64,000 bases of DNA, taken from contig NZ_CALWJM010000009.1 of NCBI RefSeq assembly GCF_944381005.1, positions 22,006 through 86,005 of the forward strand, in the 5' to 3' direction. This document shows, one piece after another, positions 9,723-19,251 of this stretch. The notes under the pieces are model-generated. The model had not been told where the DNA came from, did not search any database, and was given only the letters and a program-made list of their open reading frames with translations. Each line of letters begins with the position of its first letter. The first letter of the stretch is position 1. This DNA comes from an uncultured Butyricicoccus sp. Its GTDB lineage: Bacteria > Bacillota > Clostridia > Oscillospirales > Butyricicoccaceae. The position numbers were made by a program, and so were the translations under genes.

Positions 9723-10842
9723 CGCACCGTTTGGACTATATATCCATGTCCCATTCTGTGCATCCAAATGCCGGTACTGTGACTTTTATTCTTTTGCCGG
9801 TGACACTGCACAGATGGAGCATTTTGTACAGGCAATAGATAGACAAGCCGAACGGTTTGCGCCAATGCTAGCAGGCCGAACGGCAGATACCGTTTATTTT
9901 GGCGGTGGTACGCCGTCTTTGCTGGGTGGCGAGCGGCTTTCCAAATTGCTGCAAATGCTTTCCAATCGATTTTCCATTGCTCCCCATGCCGAAATCACAG
10001 TCGAATGTAATCCCGATTCTATGGACACTGATTTGTTGCATGTTCTGCGCAAAGCCAGAGTCAATCGGCTTTCGATTGGCGTGCAGTCGGCACACGATGC
10101 AGAATTGCGTCTGCTGGGGCGGCGGCACACCTTTGCACAGGCCTGTACCGCTGTACGCAACGCCCAGCAGACCGGTTTTGATAATATCAGTGTTGATTTG
10201 ATGTATGGCTTGCCCGGACAATCCGAGCAAATGCTTTTTCAATCGGTGGATGCACTGCTTGCGCTCCACCCGCAACACCTTTCCTGTTACAGTCTCAAAC
10301 TAGAACCGGGTACCCCAATGGGACAAGAGCAGCCGGTTTTGCCCGATGACGATGCACAGGCAGACTGGTATTTATCGCTGTGTGAGCGGCTCACACAAGC
10401 CGGCTATCTTCACTATGAGATTTCCAACTGGGCCAAACCGGGCTTTTATTCCCGGCACAATAGCCGCTATTGGACATTGTCTGACTATTTGGGGCTCGGG
10501 CCGGGCGCCCACTCCTATTTAAATGGCAAACGGTTTGCCTATCGCCCCTCCCTCACCGATTTTTGCGATTGTCCACAGCCTGTGCAGGAAGAATTGGTCG
10601 CTGGTTTTGCGCCGCATGCCGAATATATCATGCTGCGGCTGCGCACGGCAGACGGCATTGACCGTTTGGATTTTGAATCGCGCTTTGGGCGTTCCTTTGC
10701 GCCCTATGCCGCACGGCTGGCCGCGCTCCGAGCACCGGGGCTGACTCTTGAGACGGCTGACGGCTGGCGGCTGACCGAGCGAGGGTTTTTGGTTTCCAAC
10801 AGCATTATCACCGACGTGCTCAGCGTCGATGAAATGATATAA
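9712..10842 (+). CDS. hemW: Radical SAM protein HemW (heme chaperone, HemN-like)
   Basis: Radical SAM enzyme of the coproporphyrinogen III oxidase-like group that acts as a heme chaperone rather than an oxidase. Starting from ATG 9712 the protein begins [16 protein letters not shown] and contains the cluster motif [11 protein letters not shown] (CxxxCxxC), the SAM-binding GGGTPS and the family segments SIGVQS and GLPGQS. Length 376 aa fits the family. The start lies inside the end of lepA; longer upstream frames are only the shadow of lepA. The lepA-hemW pairing is a common Firmicutes arrangement. Confidence 0.95.
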   Translation: MKNNAPFGLYIHVPFCASKCRYCDFYSFAGDTAQMEHFVQAIDRQAERFAPMLAGRTADTVYFGGGTPSLLGGERLSKLLQMLSNRFSIAPHAEITVECNPDSMDTDLLHVLRKARVNRLSIGVQSAHDAELRLLGRRHTFAQACTAVRNAQQTGFDNISVDLMYGLPGQSEQMLFQSVDALLALHPQHLSCYSLKLEPGTPMGQEQPVLPDDDAQADWYLSLCERLTQAGYLHYEISNWAKPGFYSRHNSRYWTLSDYLGLGPGAHSYLNGKRFAYRPSLTDFCDCPQPVQEELVAGFAPHAEYIMLRLRTADGIDRLDFESRFGRSFAPYAARLAALRAPGLTLETADGWRLTERGFLVSNSIITDVLSVDEMI

Positions 10843-10908
10843 TCAACCAACGGGCGCACGTCGCCCAACAGTTTATTCACTTTTTTCAAGGATTTGGAGG
10901 ACACGAAT

Positions 10909-11178
10909 ATGCGTGCAGTCATCACAGTCGTAGGAAAAGACAGAACGGGCATCATTGCCTCGATTTCACAGAAGTTATCTGACCACAAGGTAAACATTCA
11001 GGATATCTCACAGAATGTTATGGATGAGATGTTTGCGATGGTTATGTTTGTGGACATTACGGCCTGTACGGTGTCGTTTGACGCACTGTGCGCCGAGCTG
11101 GACGGCGTGGGCGAACAGCTTGGCATGAAAATTCACTGTATGCATGAGGATATCTTCAATGCGATGCACCGCATTTAA
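10909..11178 (+). CDS. ACT-domain protein, UPF0237 family
   Basis: Small 89-aa cytoplasmic protein consisting of a single ACT domain: MRAVITVVGKDRTGIIASIS is the typical ligand-binding beta-loop-helix start. ACT domains usually bind amino acids and regulate a partner. I chose ATG 10909 because GGAGG lies 8 bases upstream. The next gene, 41 bases downstream, is a UPF0210 protein, and this two-gene order is widely conserved in Firmicutes, suggesting a regulatory subunit for that enzyme-like protein. Substrate unknown. Confidence 0.9.
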   Translation: MRAVITVVGKDRTGIIASISQKLSDHKVNIQDISQNVMDEMFAMVMFVDITACTVSFDALCAELDGVGEQLGMKIHCMHEDIFNAMHRI

Positions 11179-11219
11179 TTGAACAGTGCGGAAATTACAC
11201 GATTTGAGGTGCACAGACC

Positions 11220-12584
11220 ATGGCAATGATTAACACCGGGGATATCCTGGAAACCATTCAAATGATTGAAGAAGAACATCTGGACATCCGAACCATCACA
11301 ATGGGTATTTCGCTGCGCGATTTGGCTTCGGACGATGTACAGGTGCTCAGCGATAAGATTTATGATAAAGTAACCCGCCGCGCGGAAAAGCTGGTCAAGA
11401 CCGGCGAACAGATTGAGCGCGAACTGGGCATCCCGATTATCCACAAGCGTATCTCGGTCACACCGATTGCAATGATTGGCGCGACCACCAATGCAACCAG
11501 TTATGTACCGATTGCACAGGCGCTTGACCGTGCAGCCGAAACCACAGGCGTCAACTTTGTCGGCGGCTTTTCGGCACTGGTACAAAAGGGATTTGCCAAG
11601 GGCGACGAAATTTTGATTCAGTCCATTCCGGAAGCACTGGCAACGACAAATTGCGTGTGCTCGTCGGTCAACGTGGCTTCGACCAAGGCCGGTATCAATC
11701 TGGATGCGATTGGGCTGATGGGTCGTGTCATCAAGCAGACAGCCGAGATTACCAAGGATAACGGCTCGATGGGCTGCGCCAAGCTGGTTGTGTTTGCCAA
11801 CGCGGTGGACGATAACCCGTTTATGGCAGGCGCGTTCCACGGCATTGGCGAGCCGGAAACGGTTATCAATGTGGGCGTTTCCGGCCCCGGCGTGGTACAG
11901 GCTGCCATTAAGCGCGCAGGAGACTGCCCGATTAACGAAGTGGCTGAGATTATCAAAAAGACCGCGTTCAAGATTACCCGTATGGGTCAGCTCGTCGGCA
12001 CACTGGCTTCCGAGCGTCTGGGCGTACCGTTCGGCATTGTTGATTTGTCGCTTGCGCCCACACCGGCTATCGGTGACTCGGTTGCCCGTATTCTGGAGGA
12101 AGTCGGTTTGGAGACTTGCGGCGGCTGCGGCACAACTGCAATCTTGGCAATGCTCAATGACGCGGTCAAGAAAGGCGGCGTTATGGCTTCGTCCAGCGTT
12201 GGCGGTCTGTCCGGTGCATTCATTCCGGTTTCGGAGGATGAAGGCATGATTGCAGCCGTACAACAGGGCGCTCTGTGCATGGAAAAGCTGGAAGCAATGA
12301 CCGCCGTTTGCTCGGTTGGTATCGACATGGTTGCCGTGCCCGGCGACACCACCGCCGAAGTCATTTCCGGTCTGATTGCCGACGAAATCGCCATCGGCGT
12401 GGTCAACAACAAGACGACTGCTGTGCGCGTCATTCCGGCAGTCGGTAAGCAGGTCGGCGAGATTGTGGAGTTTGGCGGCTTGCTCGGCTCGGCACCCATT
12501 ATGCCTATCTCGACCAAGTCCCCGGCAAAGTTTATTCATCGCGGCGGCCGTATCCCGGCGCCTATCCACAGCCTGAAAAACTAA
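11220..12584 (+). CDS. UPF0210 (PFL-like) family protein
   Basis: A 454-aa conserved cytoplasmic protein of unknown activity, distantly related to pyruvate formate-lyase folds. Family-typical stretches include the N-terminal [19 protein letters not shown], the [15 protein letters not shown] loop, VGVSGPGVV, the glycine/cysteine-rich [21 protein letters not shown] and a C-terminal [15 protein letters not shown]. It is paired with the preceding ACT-domain gene. No glycyl-radical motif is evident. Transcription ends at the terminator at 12633-12675. Confidence 0.9.
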   Translation: MAMINTGDILETIQMIEEEHLDIRTITMGISLRDLASDDVQVLSDKIYDKVTRRAEKLVKTGEQIERELGIPIIHKRISVTPIAMIGATTNATSYVPIAQALDRAAETTGVNFVGGFSALVQKGFAKGDEILIQSIPEALATTNCVCSSVNVASTKAGINLDAIGLMGRVIKQTAEITKDNGSMGCAKLVVFANAVDDNPFMAGAFHGIGEPETVINVGVSGPGVVQAAIKRAGDCPINEVAEIIKKTAFKITRMGQLVGTLASERLGVPFGIVDLSLAPTPAIGDSVARILEEVGLETCGGCGTTAILAMLNDAVKKGGVMASSSVGGLSGAFIPVSEDEGMIAAVQQGALCMEKLEAMTAVCSVGIDMVAVPGDTTAEVISGLIADEIAIGVVNNKTTAVRVIPAVGKQVGEIVEFGGLLGSAPIMPISTKSPAKFIHRGGRIPAPIHSLKN

Positions 12585-12632
12585 TCCCCTACCGCAAGGT
12601 ACACTTGCGTGTAAACTTCTTTCTATTTTAAA

Positions 12633-12675
12633 AAATGAGGTCGCCGGAAAACTATCGTTTTTCGGCGGCCTCATT
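12633..12675. terminator. Bidirectional terminator (UPF0210 gene / citrate synthase)
   Basis: Stem AATGAGGTCGCCG pairs with CGGCGGCCTCATT (one G-T pair), with A/T-rich flanks on both sides, between two convergent genes. Confidence 0.8.
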
Positions 12676-12691
12676 TTATAAATCTATATTC

Positions 12692-14056
12692 TTAACGCTC
12701 GTCCAAAGAAATGTAGGTTTTCTCCTCCGAAATGTTTCGGTAGGCCGGACGGATAATCTTATCCACGTTGATGAGTTCTTCCAGTCGGTGTGCACTCCAG
12801 CCGACAATGCGTGCGATGGCAAACATTGGTGTATACAACTCATAGGGCAAATCGAGCATGGAATACACAAAGCCCGAATAGAAATCCACATTTGCACTGA
12901 CGCCCTTATAAATGCGCCGTTCCTCTGCGATGACCTCGGGGGCAAGTTCCTCCACCATCGTATACAGCGCGAAATCGGTATCCCGCTTTTTCTCTTGGGC
13001 AAGTTTTTGCACAAAGGACTTGAAAATCTGTGCGCGCGGGTCGGATATCGAATAGACCGCGTGACCCATGCCATAAATCAAGCCTTTGCGGTCAAACGCT
13101 TCACGGTTGAGCACCTGACGCAAGTAATGTTTGACCGCATCTCGGTCTGTTGGGTCGGATACATGCTGTTTGAGGTCATCAAACAGTTGCACCACTTTGA
13201 TATTTGCGCCGCCGTGTTTGGGGCCTTTTAAGCTGCCCAGTGCTGCGGCAATCGCCGAATAAGTATCGGTGCCCGAAGAAGTGACCACATGTGTGGTAAA
13301 GCTGGAATTGTTGCCGCCGCCGTGCTCCATGTGCAGCACCAGTGCCAAGTCTAGCACCTGTGCTTCGAGTGGTGTGTACTGCATGTCCGGACGCAGCATC
13401 CGCAAAAAATTGCTTGCAGTAGACAGCGTATCATCGGGATAATGAATATATAGACTGCCGCCCTTTTCATAATGATTGTATGCGTGATAAGCGTAGACAG
13501 CAATCATGGGGAAAACCGAAATCAGCATCAGGCACTGTCTAAGCACATTGGACAGGCTGATATCGTCGGCATTGTTATCATAAGAAGCCAGCGTCAACAC
13601 GCTGCGCGACATCTTATTCATAATATCATGTGACGGCGCTTTCATAATCACATCACGGGTAAAATTGGTGGGCAGTGTGCGGCCTTTTGCCAGCAGACTT
13701 TTAAACGCTGCCAGTTCATCGCGTGCTGGTAAGCGGCCAAACAACAGCAAATAGGCGGTTTCTTCATATCCCTTTCGCCCATCTTTCAAAAAACCGCGCA
13801 CCAAGTCTTTGATATCATATCCTCGGTAACGCAATTCACCCGGAATCGGGATATGAACGCCATTTTCGTCTTTGCTGGATATAATGGACGAAATATTGGT
13901 CAGTCCAGCCAGCACGCCCACACCATCCAAGTCACGCAAACCGCGTTTGACATCATATTGCCGGTACAATTCGGCTGGAATATTGGTATGCTCCCGGCAC
14001 ACATCGGCTAGCATTTCAATTTCTGGCGTAACCATTAACATTCCTTCTTGCGCCAT
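12692..14056 (-). CDS. gltA: Citrate synthase
   Basis: Condenses acetyl-CoA and oxaloacetate to citrate; a closely related 2-methylcitrate synthase cannot be excluded by eye. The catalytic histidines lie in LHMEHGGGNNS (about residue 243) and YGMGHAVYS (about 328), and the catalytic aspartate in NVDFYSG (about 388). At 454 aa it is a longer, Clostridia-type citrate synthase with an N-terminal extension. AAGGAGGAG precedes the ATG on the minus strand. No other TCA gene is adjacent; in a fermentative anaerobe it would serve glutamate biosynthesis. Confidence 0.94.
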   Translation of the reverse strand: MAQEGMLMVTPEIEMLADVCREHTNIPAELYRQYDVKRGLRDLDGVGVLAGLTNISSIISSKDENGVHIPIPGELRYRGYDIKDLVRGFLKDGRKGYEETAYLLLFGRLPARDELAAFKSLLAKGRTLPTNFTRDVIMKAPSHDIMNKMSRSVLTLASYDNNADDISLSNVLRQCLMLISVFPMIAVYAYHAYNHYEKGGSLYIHYPDDTLSTASNFLRMLRPDMQYTPLEAQVLDLALVLHMEHGGGNNSSFTTHVVTSSGTDTYSAIAAALGSLKGPKHGGANIKVVQLFDDLKQHVSDPTDRDAVKHYLRQVLNREAFDRKGLIYGMGHAVYSISDPRAQIFKSFVQKLAQEKKRDTDFALYTMVEELAPEVIAEERRIYKGVSANVDFYSGFVYSMLDLPYELYTPMFAIARIVGWSAHRLEELINVDKIIRPAYRNISEEKTYISLDER

Positions 14057-14314
14057 AGCTGCTCCTCCTTTGATTGCGTTTTTCTTTTAATACTTTATTA
14101 TCATACCATGCAATCTCGACAGTTTCATCTCAAAACCATCACATTTCCGTGAATAATTTATGAACAAATCTACCAACTTGGAAATATGATTCTCATTCTT
14201 GCACGGTTTTCAAAATTTAAAAAAATTTTTGTAACCTTGAATGGATTTTGTTTTGTCAGTCGTATTAAGAGTGAAAGGCTCAAACAACCAAGATATTTTT
14301 AGGAGGAAAAAACT

Positions 14315-14713
14315 ATGAAAAAGTTATTGACTGGCATTTTCACAGCCGCTATGGTACTTTCTATCGGTGCAACCGGTGCATTTGCAGCCTGTATGGGACA
14401 GGGCAGACGCTACACCGATGCCAATGGTGACGGTGTTTGCGACAACCTGACCTATCGCACACAGTCAACCGCCTGCGCACGATTTGCTGACAGCAATGGG
14501 GACGGTATTTGCGATTCGTGCGGTTCTGGCTACGGTTTTGTAGATGCAAACGGCGACGGCATCTGTGATAATCAGGGCGCACATTGCCAGAATGGCACTT
14601 GCGGCAATGGTTATGTAGATGCCAACGGAGATGGCGTTTGCGATAACCAAGGCTCCCGCCCGCGCAATGGCAGCGGCTTGCAGCGCGGTTTTTGCGGCGG
14701 ACGCAATAAATAA
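14315..14713 (+). CDS. Secreted small protein with four DxNGDG repeats
   Basis: A 132-aa exported protein. A classical signal peptide (MKKLLTGIFTAAMVLSIGATGAFA) leads to a mature part with four near-identical motifs: YTDANGDGVCDN, FADSNGDGICDS, FVDANGDGICDN and YVDANGDGVCDN. The spaced Asp/Asn residues resemble the calcium loops of dockerins, thrombospondin type 3 repeats and EF hands, and each repeat carries a cysteine directly after the loop, so calcium binding and disulfides are plausible. GGAGG precedes the start. It lies 17 bases before an ECF sigma factor and an RsgI-like anti-sigma factor, implying a shared extracytoplasmic-response operon. Function not recognised. Confidence 0.82.
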   Translation: MKKLLTGIFTAAMVLSIGATGAFAACMGQGRRYTDANGDGVCDNLTYRTQSTACARFADSNGDGICDSCGSGYGFVDANGDGICDNQGAHCQNGTCGNGYVDANGDGVCDNQGSRPRNGSGLQRGFCGGRNK

Positions 14714-14729
14714 AAAATGAGGGCTTTAT

Positions 14730-15212
14730 ATGCGAAGTGAGCAGGAAACAAATGAGGCCATTGAACGCTACGCCGATACCGTTCGGCGGCTCTGTATGAT
14801 TCATCTGAAAAACCATACAGATACCGAAGATATCTTTCAGACGGTCTTTTTAAAATATCTGGTCAGCACCACCGTATTTGAAAGTGAAGAACACGAGAAA
14901 GCATGGTTTATCCGCGTGACGCTCAATGCCTGTAAAGACCTGCTCAAAAGTTTTTTTCGCAGCCACACGGTGTCTATTGATGAATTGGTCGAGCAGCAAG
15001 CAGACCTGACCACCGACCACAGAGAAGTATTAGAAGCCGTGCTCGCGCTTCCCCCAAAATATCGAGATGTCATTTATCTGCACTACTATGAAGGCTATAC
15101 TGCCCCACAAATTGGCCGTATTCTTGGAAAAAATGTCAATACCATTTACACGTTATTGACACGCTCCAAGCATCTGCTGAAAGAAACGCTTGGAGGTGAG
15201 GATGATGCGTGA
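14730..15212 (+). CDS. ECF-type RNA polymerase sigma factor
   Basis: 160-aa alternative sigma factor. Region 2 is seen in DTEDIFQTVFLKYL and EEHEKAWFIRVTLNACKDLLK (about residues 33-72), and region 4 in LPPKYRDVIYLHYYEGYTAPQIGRIL (about 108-135), with a helix-turn-helix that would contact the -35 element. It lacks sigma regions 1 and 3. It overlaps the downstream anti-sigma gene by about 11 bases, the usual coupling of such pairs. It probably transcribes its own operon, including the upstream repeat-protein gene, but the promoter could not be identified with confidence. Confidence 0.92.
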   Translation: MRSEQETNEAIERYADTVRRLCMIHLKNHTDTEDIFQTVFLKYLVSTTVFESEEHEKAWFIRVTLNACKDLLKSFFRSHTVSIDELVEQQADLTTDHREVLEAVLALPPKYRDVIYLHYYEGYTAPQIGRILGKNVNTIYTLLTRSKHLLKETLGGEDDA

Positions 15213-16008
15213 TAAACTCAAGGACACTTTTGATAAAATCCATGCAGATAAGGAGCTAAAAGCGCACACACGAGCCGTTCTGGCTGCCAAACGCGCACAA
15301 AAACAGCGCCATTCTCGCCCCCGGCGGCTAGTCGCTGCAATGGCCTGTTTTGTCTGTCTGCTGCTCGGTCTGGGCGGTTATCAAGCCTATTTTACCCCCA
15401 CATCGGCTATTAGCTTAGATGTCAACCCTTCCTTGGAATTGGGTATCAATCGTTTTGACAAAGTGATTTCGATTGAGGGACTCAACGACGACGGCAAGGC
15501 GCTCAGCGAACAGCTTCATGTACGGTTTTTAAACTATGTGGATGCACTCAATCAAATCCTAGCCGATTCCGCCATGCAAAGTTATCTGTCCAACGATGCC
15601 GATTTATCTATCGTTGTCGTCGGGGACGATACCGCACAGCGCGACCAAATTCTATCCGATGTCCAAACCTGCACAGCGGGGCACAATAACGTGCACTGTT
15701 CGGCCGGCAATGCCCAAGAAGTTGCCGCTGCACATGAGGTCGGCTTATCATTCGGCAAATATCAGGCGTTTTTGGAGTTGCAGGCACTTGACCCAAGCGT
15801 AACACCGGAAGATGTACAGCAAATGACCATGCGCGAAATCCGTGACCGCATTGCCGCACTGTCTGGAAGCGATATGGCAGCCACCCGCGGGAATCCCTCC
15901 TCGAACGCAAACAAAACTGTCACATCGGGAAACGGCAATCACAACGGATATGGGCGCGGCAATGGCGGTGCCGGGCACCACAACGGATACGGCGGCGGCC
16001 ATTCCTAA
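15202..16008 (+). CDS. RsgI-like membrane anti-sigma factor
   Basis: About 268 aa. The cytoplasmic N-terminus (about residues 1-45) would bind the sigma factor; one transmembrane segment follows (VAAMACFVCLLLGLGGY). Just outside the membrane is the RsgI-type domain beginning SAISLDVNPSLELGINRFD. The Asn-Pro pair in DVNPS is the position of autoproteolysis described for RsgI proteins, so regulated proteolysis is plausible. The tail is low-complexity Gly/Asn/His (GYGRGNGGAGHHNGYGGGHS). Two adjacent ATGs (15202, 15205) follow GGAGG; either could be used. RsgI normally pairs with SigI, so pairing with a plain ECF sigma factor is noteworthy. Confidence 0.85.
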   Translation: MMRDKLKDTFDKIHADKELKAHTRAVLAAKRAQKQRHSRPRRLVAAMACFVCLLLGLGGYQAYFTPTSAISLDVNPSLELGINRFDKVISIEGLNDDGKALSEQLHVRFLNYVDALNQILADSAMQSYLSNDADLSIVVVGDDTAQRDQILSDVQTCTAGHNNVHCSAGNAQEVAAAHEVGLSFGKYQAFLELQALDPSVTPEDVQQMTMREIRDRIAALSGSDMAATRGNPSSNANKTVTSGNGNHNGYGRGNGGAGHHNGYGGGHS

Positions 16009-16016
16009 TGCACACA

Positions 16017-16058
16017 AAAACCGGAAGGTTTCAGAATGTTCTGAAACCTTCCGGTTTT
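16017..16058 (+). terminator. Terminator of the sigma/anti-sigma operon
   Basis: Perfect 14-bp stem CCGGAAGGTTTCAG / CTGAAACCTTCCGG with a 6-base loop and TTTTAT after it; an A-run on the other side also makes it usable for tadA on the minus strand. Confidence 0.88.
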
Positions 16059-16062
16059 ATCT

Positions 16063-16575
16063 TTAGACCTCACTTGACTGTTCCGATTCCAACAGCTGTT
16101 TTTTGTATTGCTTTTCGGCCTTTTTTCGTGCGCGCAAAGCACGGAAAAAGGCTTGCAGTTGGTCTATACAGTCCTGCTCCAACAATCCCGATACCACTTT
16201 GGGTTTATGATTGTATGGCAGGTCAAACAGATTGACCACAGAACCACATGACCCGGCTTTGGGGTCTGGTGCGCCAAAATACACGGTCTGAATCCGCGCA
16301 TTGATGATGGCACCCGTACACATAGGACACGGCTCCAGCGTCACATATAGGTCACACTGATGCAAACGCCAACCGCCCAGTTTACGACATGCCTTGTGGA
16401 TAGCTTCGATTTCGGCGTGTCCGAGCGCATTTTTTTTGCTTTCCCGTCGGTTGCGCCCGCGCCCCACGATTTGTCCATCACGCACGACCACACAGCCGAC
16501 CGGTACTTCCCCTTCATCTGCCGCCTTTTTGGCCAGCCGCAACGCGGCTTTCATAAATTTTTCTTGTTCGGTCAT
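16063..16575 (-). CDS. tadA: tRNA-specific adenosine deaminase TadA
   Basis: Zinc enzyme that converts A34 to inosine in tRNA-Arg(ACG). Zinc and catalytic residues are in the GHAEIEAI motif (H and catalytic E) and in EPCPMCTGAI (PCxxC). Substrate-loop residues ARIQTVYFGAPDPKAGSCGSV are typical. I chose the ATG at 16575 because AGGAGG lies 7 bases upstream on the minus strand, giving 170 aa; an upstream in-frame extension to 16605 lacks a ribosome site. Monocistronic or weakly linked to neighbours. Confidence 0.96.
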   Translation of the reverse strand: MTEQEKFMKAALRLAKKAADEGEVPVGCVVVRDGQIVGRGRNRRESKKNALGHAEIEAIHKACRKLGGWRLHQCDLYVTLEPCPMCTGAIINARIQTVYFGAPDPKAGSCGSVVNLFDLPYNHKPKVVSGLLEQDCIDQLQAFFRALRARKKAEKQYKKQLLESEQSSEV

Positions 16576-16654
16576 TGCCCGTCCTCCTTTATCCTGTCTT
16601 TCCACTCTTACTTTTCAGGGACATAACCGCCAGACTGTGCGCATAAAAAAAAGT

Positions 16655-17974
16655 ATGGAATGGATTTTAAAAATACGCTACACACTTTGGGGGCCGTTTA
16701 CAATTGTCCTGATTGCGGCAACCGGTCTCCTGCTGACACTGCGTTCACGCGGTGTTCAGTTCTGGTGCGCACGCCAGCTTGTGCGCCCCAAAACCACCCG
16801 GCGTGCGGACGGCATCACCCCATTTCAGGCGCTGTGTACCTCGCTCGGCGGCACGCTTGGGGTGGGCAATCTGGCTGGTGTCGCCTCCGCTCTGACCCTT
16901 GGCGGGCCGGGCGCTATCTTCTGGATGCTGGTAGCCGCCTTTTTGGGCATGGCCACCAAATACAGTGAACTGGTGCTTGCCGTCAAATACCGCCAACACA
17001 CCCCCGAACCCATCGGCGGGCCGATGGTCTATCTATCGCGCGGCGCCGGTCTACCCGGACTGGCAAAACTCTTTGCTGTATGCTGTGTGCTATCTGCAAT
17101 GGGCACTGGTGCGGCAGCACAGGGCAGCGCGATTGCCGAAGCACTAGCACCGGTGCTGTCTGTCCCACGCAGTACCATTGCACTGGTTCTCTGCGCCGTA
17201 CTGCTGCCCATCCTGTGCCGGGGTGGCAAGATGATTGCGCGGGTATCTTCCATTCTCGTGCCATTTATGACGGTAAGCTATCTGCTTGCCGGTGGTCTGG
17301 TACTGGTCACGCACGCCGACCAGATTCCCGGTGCATTGACACTCATTGTTTCCCGTGCGTGGGAGCCGCTCGCCTGTGGAGGTGGATTGCTTGGGCTGCT
17401 CACCGCGCGCACCATTTCCGACGGTTTTGCCAAAGGGATTTTCTCCAATGAAGCCGGAATGGGTTCGGCTCCCATTGCGCACGGCTGCGCCGACAGCGAA
17501 TCCCCCTGTGCCGAAGGCATGTTGGGCGCAGTCGAAGTGTTTGTCGATACCTGTATGGTGTGCCTGCTGACCGCACTTGTTCTGCTAACGACTGGTGCAT
17601 GGCAAAGTGGTGCCGACGGTTTAACCATGACCACACAGGCATTCTCCACCGTTCTGGGTGATTTTTCCCCGTGGTTTATCGGTGTCACGGTGGTATTTCT
17701 GGCGGTGTCCACCGTCTTGGGCTGGAGTTTCTACGGTCTGACCTGTCTCAAATGGCTGCGCGCCCGCCCTTGGATGGTACGGCTCTATCCGGTTGTGATT
17801 GTGTTAAGCGCGGCGCTGGCGGGCTGTGTGCCGCTGACCTCGCTTTTACTTGTGACCGATATTTCTGCCGCCTGCATGTCTTTTCCCAATCTTATCGGCT
17901 TATGGATACTGTCCGGCGATGTGCAAACCGAAACCGAGCATTTTTTACAGCATTCTCAAACCGGAAAGAAGTGA
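16655..17974 (+). CDS. Sodium:amino-acid symporter, AGCS family
   Basis: Integral membrane transporter of about 439 aa related to alanine/glycine:cation symporters. Recognisable family segments: SLGGTLGVGNLAGVASAL near the N-terminus, EPIGGPMVYLSRG, and the signature GFAKGIFSNEAGMGSAPIAH at about residue 260. Around ten to eleven hydrophobic segments. The start is uncertain: ATG 16655 or GTG 16637, neither with a strong Shine-Dalgarno. The gene diverges from tadA. The stop codon lies inside its own terminator stem. Confidence 0.9.
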   Translation: MEWILKIRYTLWGPFTIVLIAATGLLLTLRSRGVQFWCARQLVRPKTTRRADGITPFQALCTSLGGTLGVGNLAGVASALTLGGPGAIFWMLVAAFLGMATKYSELVLAVKYRQHTPEPIGGPMVYLSRGAGLPGLAKLFAVCCVLSAMGTGAAAQGSAIAEALAPVLSVPRSTIALVLCAVLLPILCRGGKMIARVSSILVPFMTVSYLLAGGLVLVTHADQIPGALTLIVSRAWEPLACGGGLLGLLTARTISDGFAKGIFSNEAGMGSAPIAHGCADSESPCAEGMLGAVEVFVDTCMVCLLTALVLLTTGAWQSGADGLTMTTQAFSTVLGDFSPWFIGVTVVFLAVSTVLGWSFYGLTCLKWLRARPWMVRLYPVVIVLSAALAGCVPLTSLLLVTDISAACMSFPNLIGLWILSGDVQTETEHFLQHSQTGKK

Positions 17975-17997
17975 GGCACACCTCACTTCTTTTTATT
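17966..17997 (+). terminator. Terminator of the symporter gene
   Basis: AAGAAGTGAGG / CCTCACTTCTT stem with a 4-base loop (CACA) followed by TTTTTATTTTT. The stop codon TGA is part of the left arm. Confidence 0.88.
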
Positions 17998-18022
17998 TTT
18001 CTCACATTTTGTATTCAGACAA

Positions 18023-18050
18023 ACCAAAACGGTGTCCTAAGACACCGTTT
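18023..18050 (-). terminator. Terminator of mreB
   Basis: Perfect 10-bp stem AAACGGTGTC / GACACCGTTT with loop CTAA; on the minus strand it is followed by TTTTGGTTTG. It lies 8 bases after the mreB stop. Confidence 0.75.
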
Positions 18051-18057
18051 CTGTGTT

Positions 18058-19089
18058 TCAACCGCCCATCATCTGGCGACGGCGGGACAAGTTCATCGTT
18101 CCATCTTGCATGGCGGCAAGCTGGTCTAGGCATTTTCCAGTGCCCAGCGCCACACAAGAAATCGCTTGGTCGGCTACATGGGTCGGAATACCAGTCTTTG
18201 CTGCAATCAGCTTATCAAAGCCCCAAATCAGCGCACCGCCGCCGGTCATCACAATGCCATTGCTTGAAATATCGCCGGTCAGTTCGGGTGGAGTATTCTC
18301 CAGCACAATGTGTACCGCTTCTACGATAGAGGTCACAACCTCCTCAAAGGCTTCCAGCACTTCGGTCGAAGTCACGGTAAACGTGCGCGGCAAGCCGGTC
18401 ATCAGGCAGCGTCCTTTGATTTCCATGGAGATTTCTTCCGGACGCGGATAAACACAGCCAATCTGCATTTTGATTTCCTCGGCTGTGCGCTCGCCGATAA
18501 GTGCATTGTGTTTGCGGCGAATATATTTGACAATGGATTCGTCGAACTTATCGCCTGCCACCTTAATCGAAGTCGATTCCACAATACCGCCCAGTGAAAT
18601 GACCGCAATATCGGTTGTACCGCCGCCAATATCAACAATCATATTGCCGTTGGGCTGAGAAATGTCGATGCCTGCACCAATCGCAGCCGCGAGCGGTTCC
18701 TCCACCAGAAAGACACGCTTTGCGCCCGCCTGTGTACCGGCGTCAATGACCGCACGTTCTTCGACCTCTGTGATAATAGAGGGCACACACATAACGACAT
18801 TGGGCTTAAACAGACGGAAGCCCATGACCTTGCGGATAAACTCTTTAATCATGCGTTCGGTCATTTCATAGTCGGAAATGACACCCTCCCGCATGGGACG
18901 AATGGCAACAATATTGCCCGGTGTGCGACCGAGCATTTTCTGCGCGCTTTCGCCGACCGACAGGATTTTACCGGTCTGCTTATCGACTGCCACGACCGAA
19001 GGTTCATTGAGCACAATGCCCTTTCCCTTTACATAAACGAGCACGGAAGCCGTACCCAAATCAATACCAATATCGCTTGAAAAAACCAT
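18058..19089 (-). CDS. mreB: Rod shape-determining protein MreB (or Mbl/MreBH paralog)
   Basis: Bacterial actin that organises lateral cell-wall synthesis beneath the membrane. Phosphate loops are visible: IGIDLGTASVLVY (phosphate 1), IVDIGGGTTDIAVIS (phosphate 2) and the adenosine motif GIVMTGGGALIWG. With the ATG at 19089 the protein is 343 aa, the usual size; a longer frame from TTG 19125 also exists. The Shine-Dalgarno is weak. No mreC/mreD follows, so this may be an Mbl/MreBH-type paralog rather than the mreBCD copy. Confidence 0.93.
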   Translation of the reverse strand: MVFSSDIGIDLGTASVLVYVKGKGIVLNEPSVVAVDKQTGKILSVGESAQKMLGRTPGNIVAIRPMREGVISDYEMTERMIKEFIRKVMGFRLFKPNVVMCVPSIITEVEERAVIDAGTQAGAKRVFLVEEPLAAAIGAGIDISQPNGNMIVDIGGGTTDIAVISLGGIVESTSIKVAGDKFDESIVKYIRRKHNALIGERTAEEIKMQIGCVYPRPEEISMEIKGRCLMTGLPRTFTVTSTEVLEAFEEVVTSIVEAVHIVLENTPPELTGDISSNGIVMTGGGALIWGFDKLIAAKTGIPTHVADQAISCVALGTGKCLDQLAAMQDGTMNLSRRRQMMGG

Positions 19090-19160
19090 AAGGCGACAAC
19101 CAACCTTTTCCAATTCTATGGGCAAACGCCCTTGATTTAAAGATATACTCAGCTATTTAT

Positions 19161-19188
19161 ATTATACCGACATTTTAGGCAAATGCAA
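19161..19188 (-). promoter_or_regulatory. Promoter of mreB
   Basis: Minus strand: TTGCAT (19183-19188), 16-base spacer, perfect TATAAT (19161-19166), about 70 bases before the start codon. Confidence 0.75.
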
Positions 19189-19251
19189 GCCCGGTTCTTA
19201 ATTTTCACGAATTATTCACGATTGACAAAGTTATGTTTGCCCTATTTTTCG

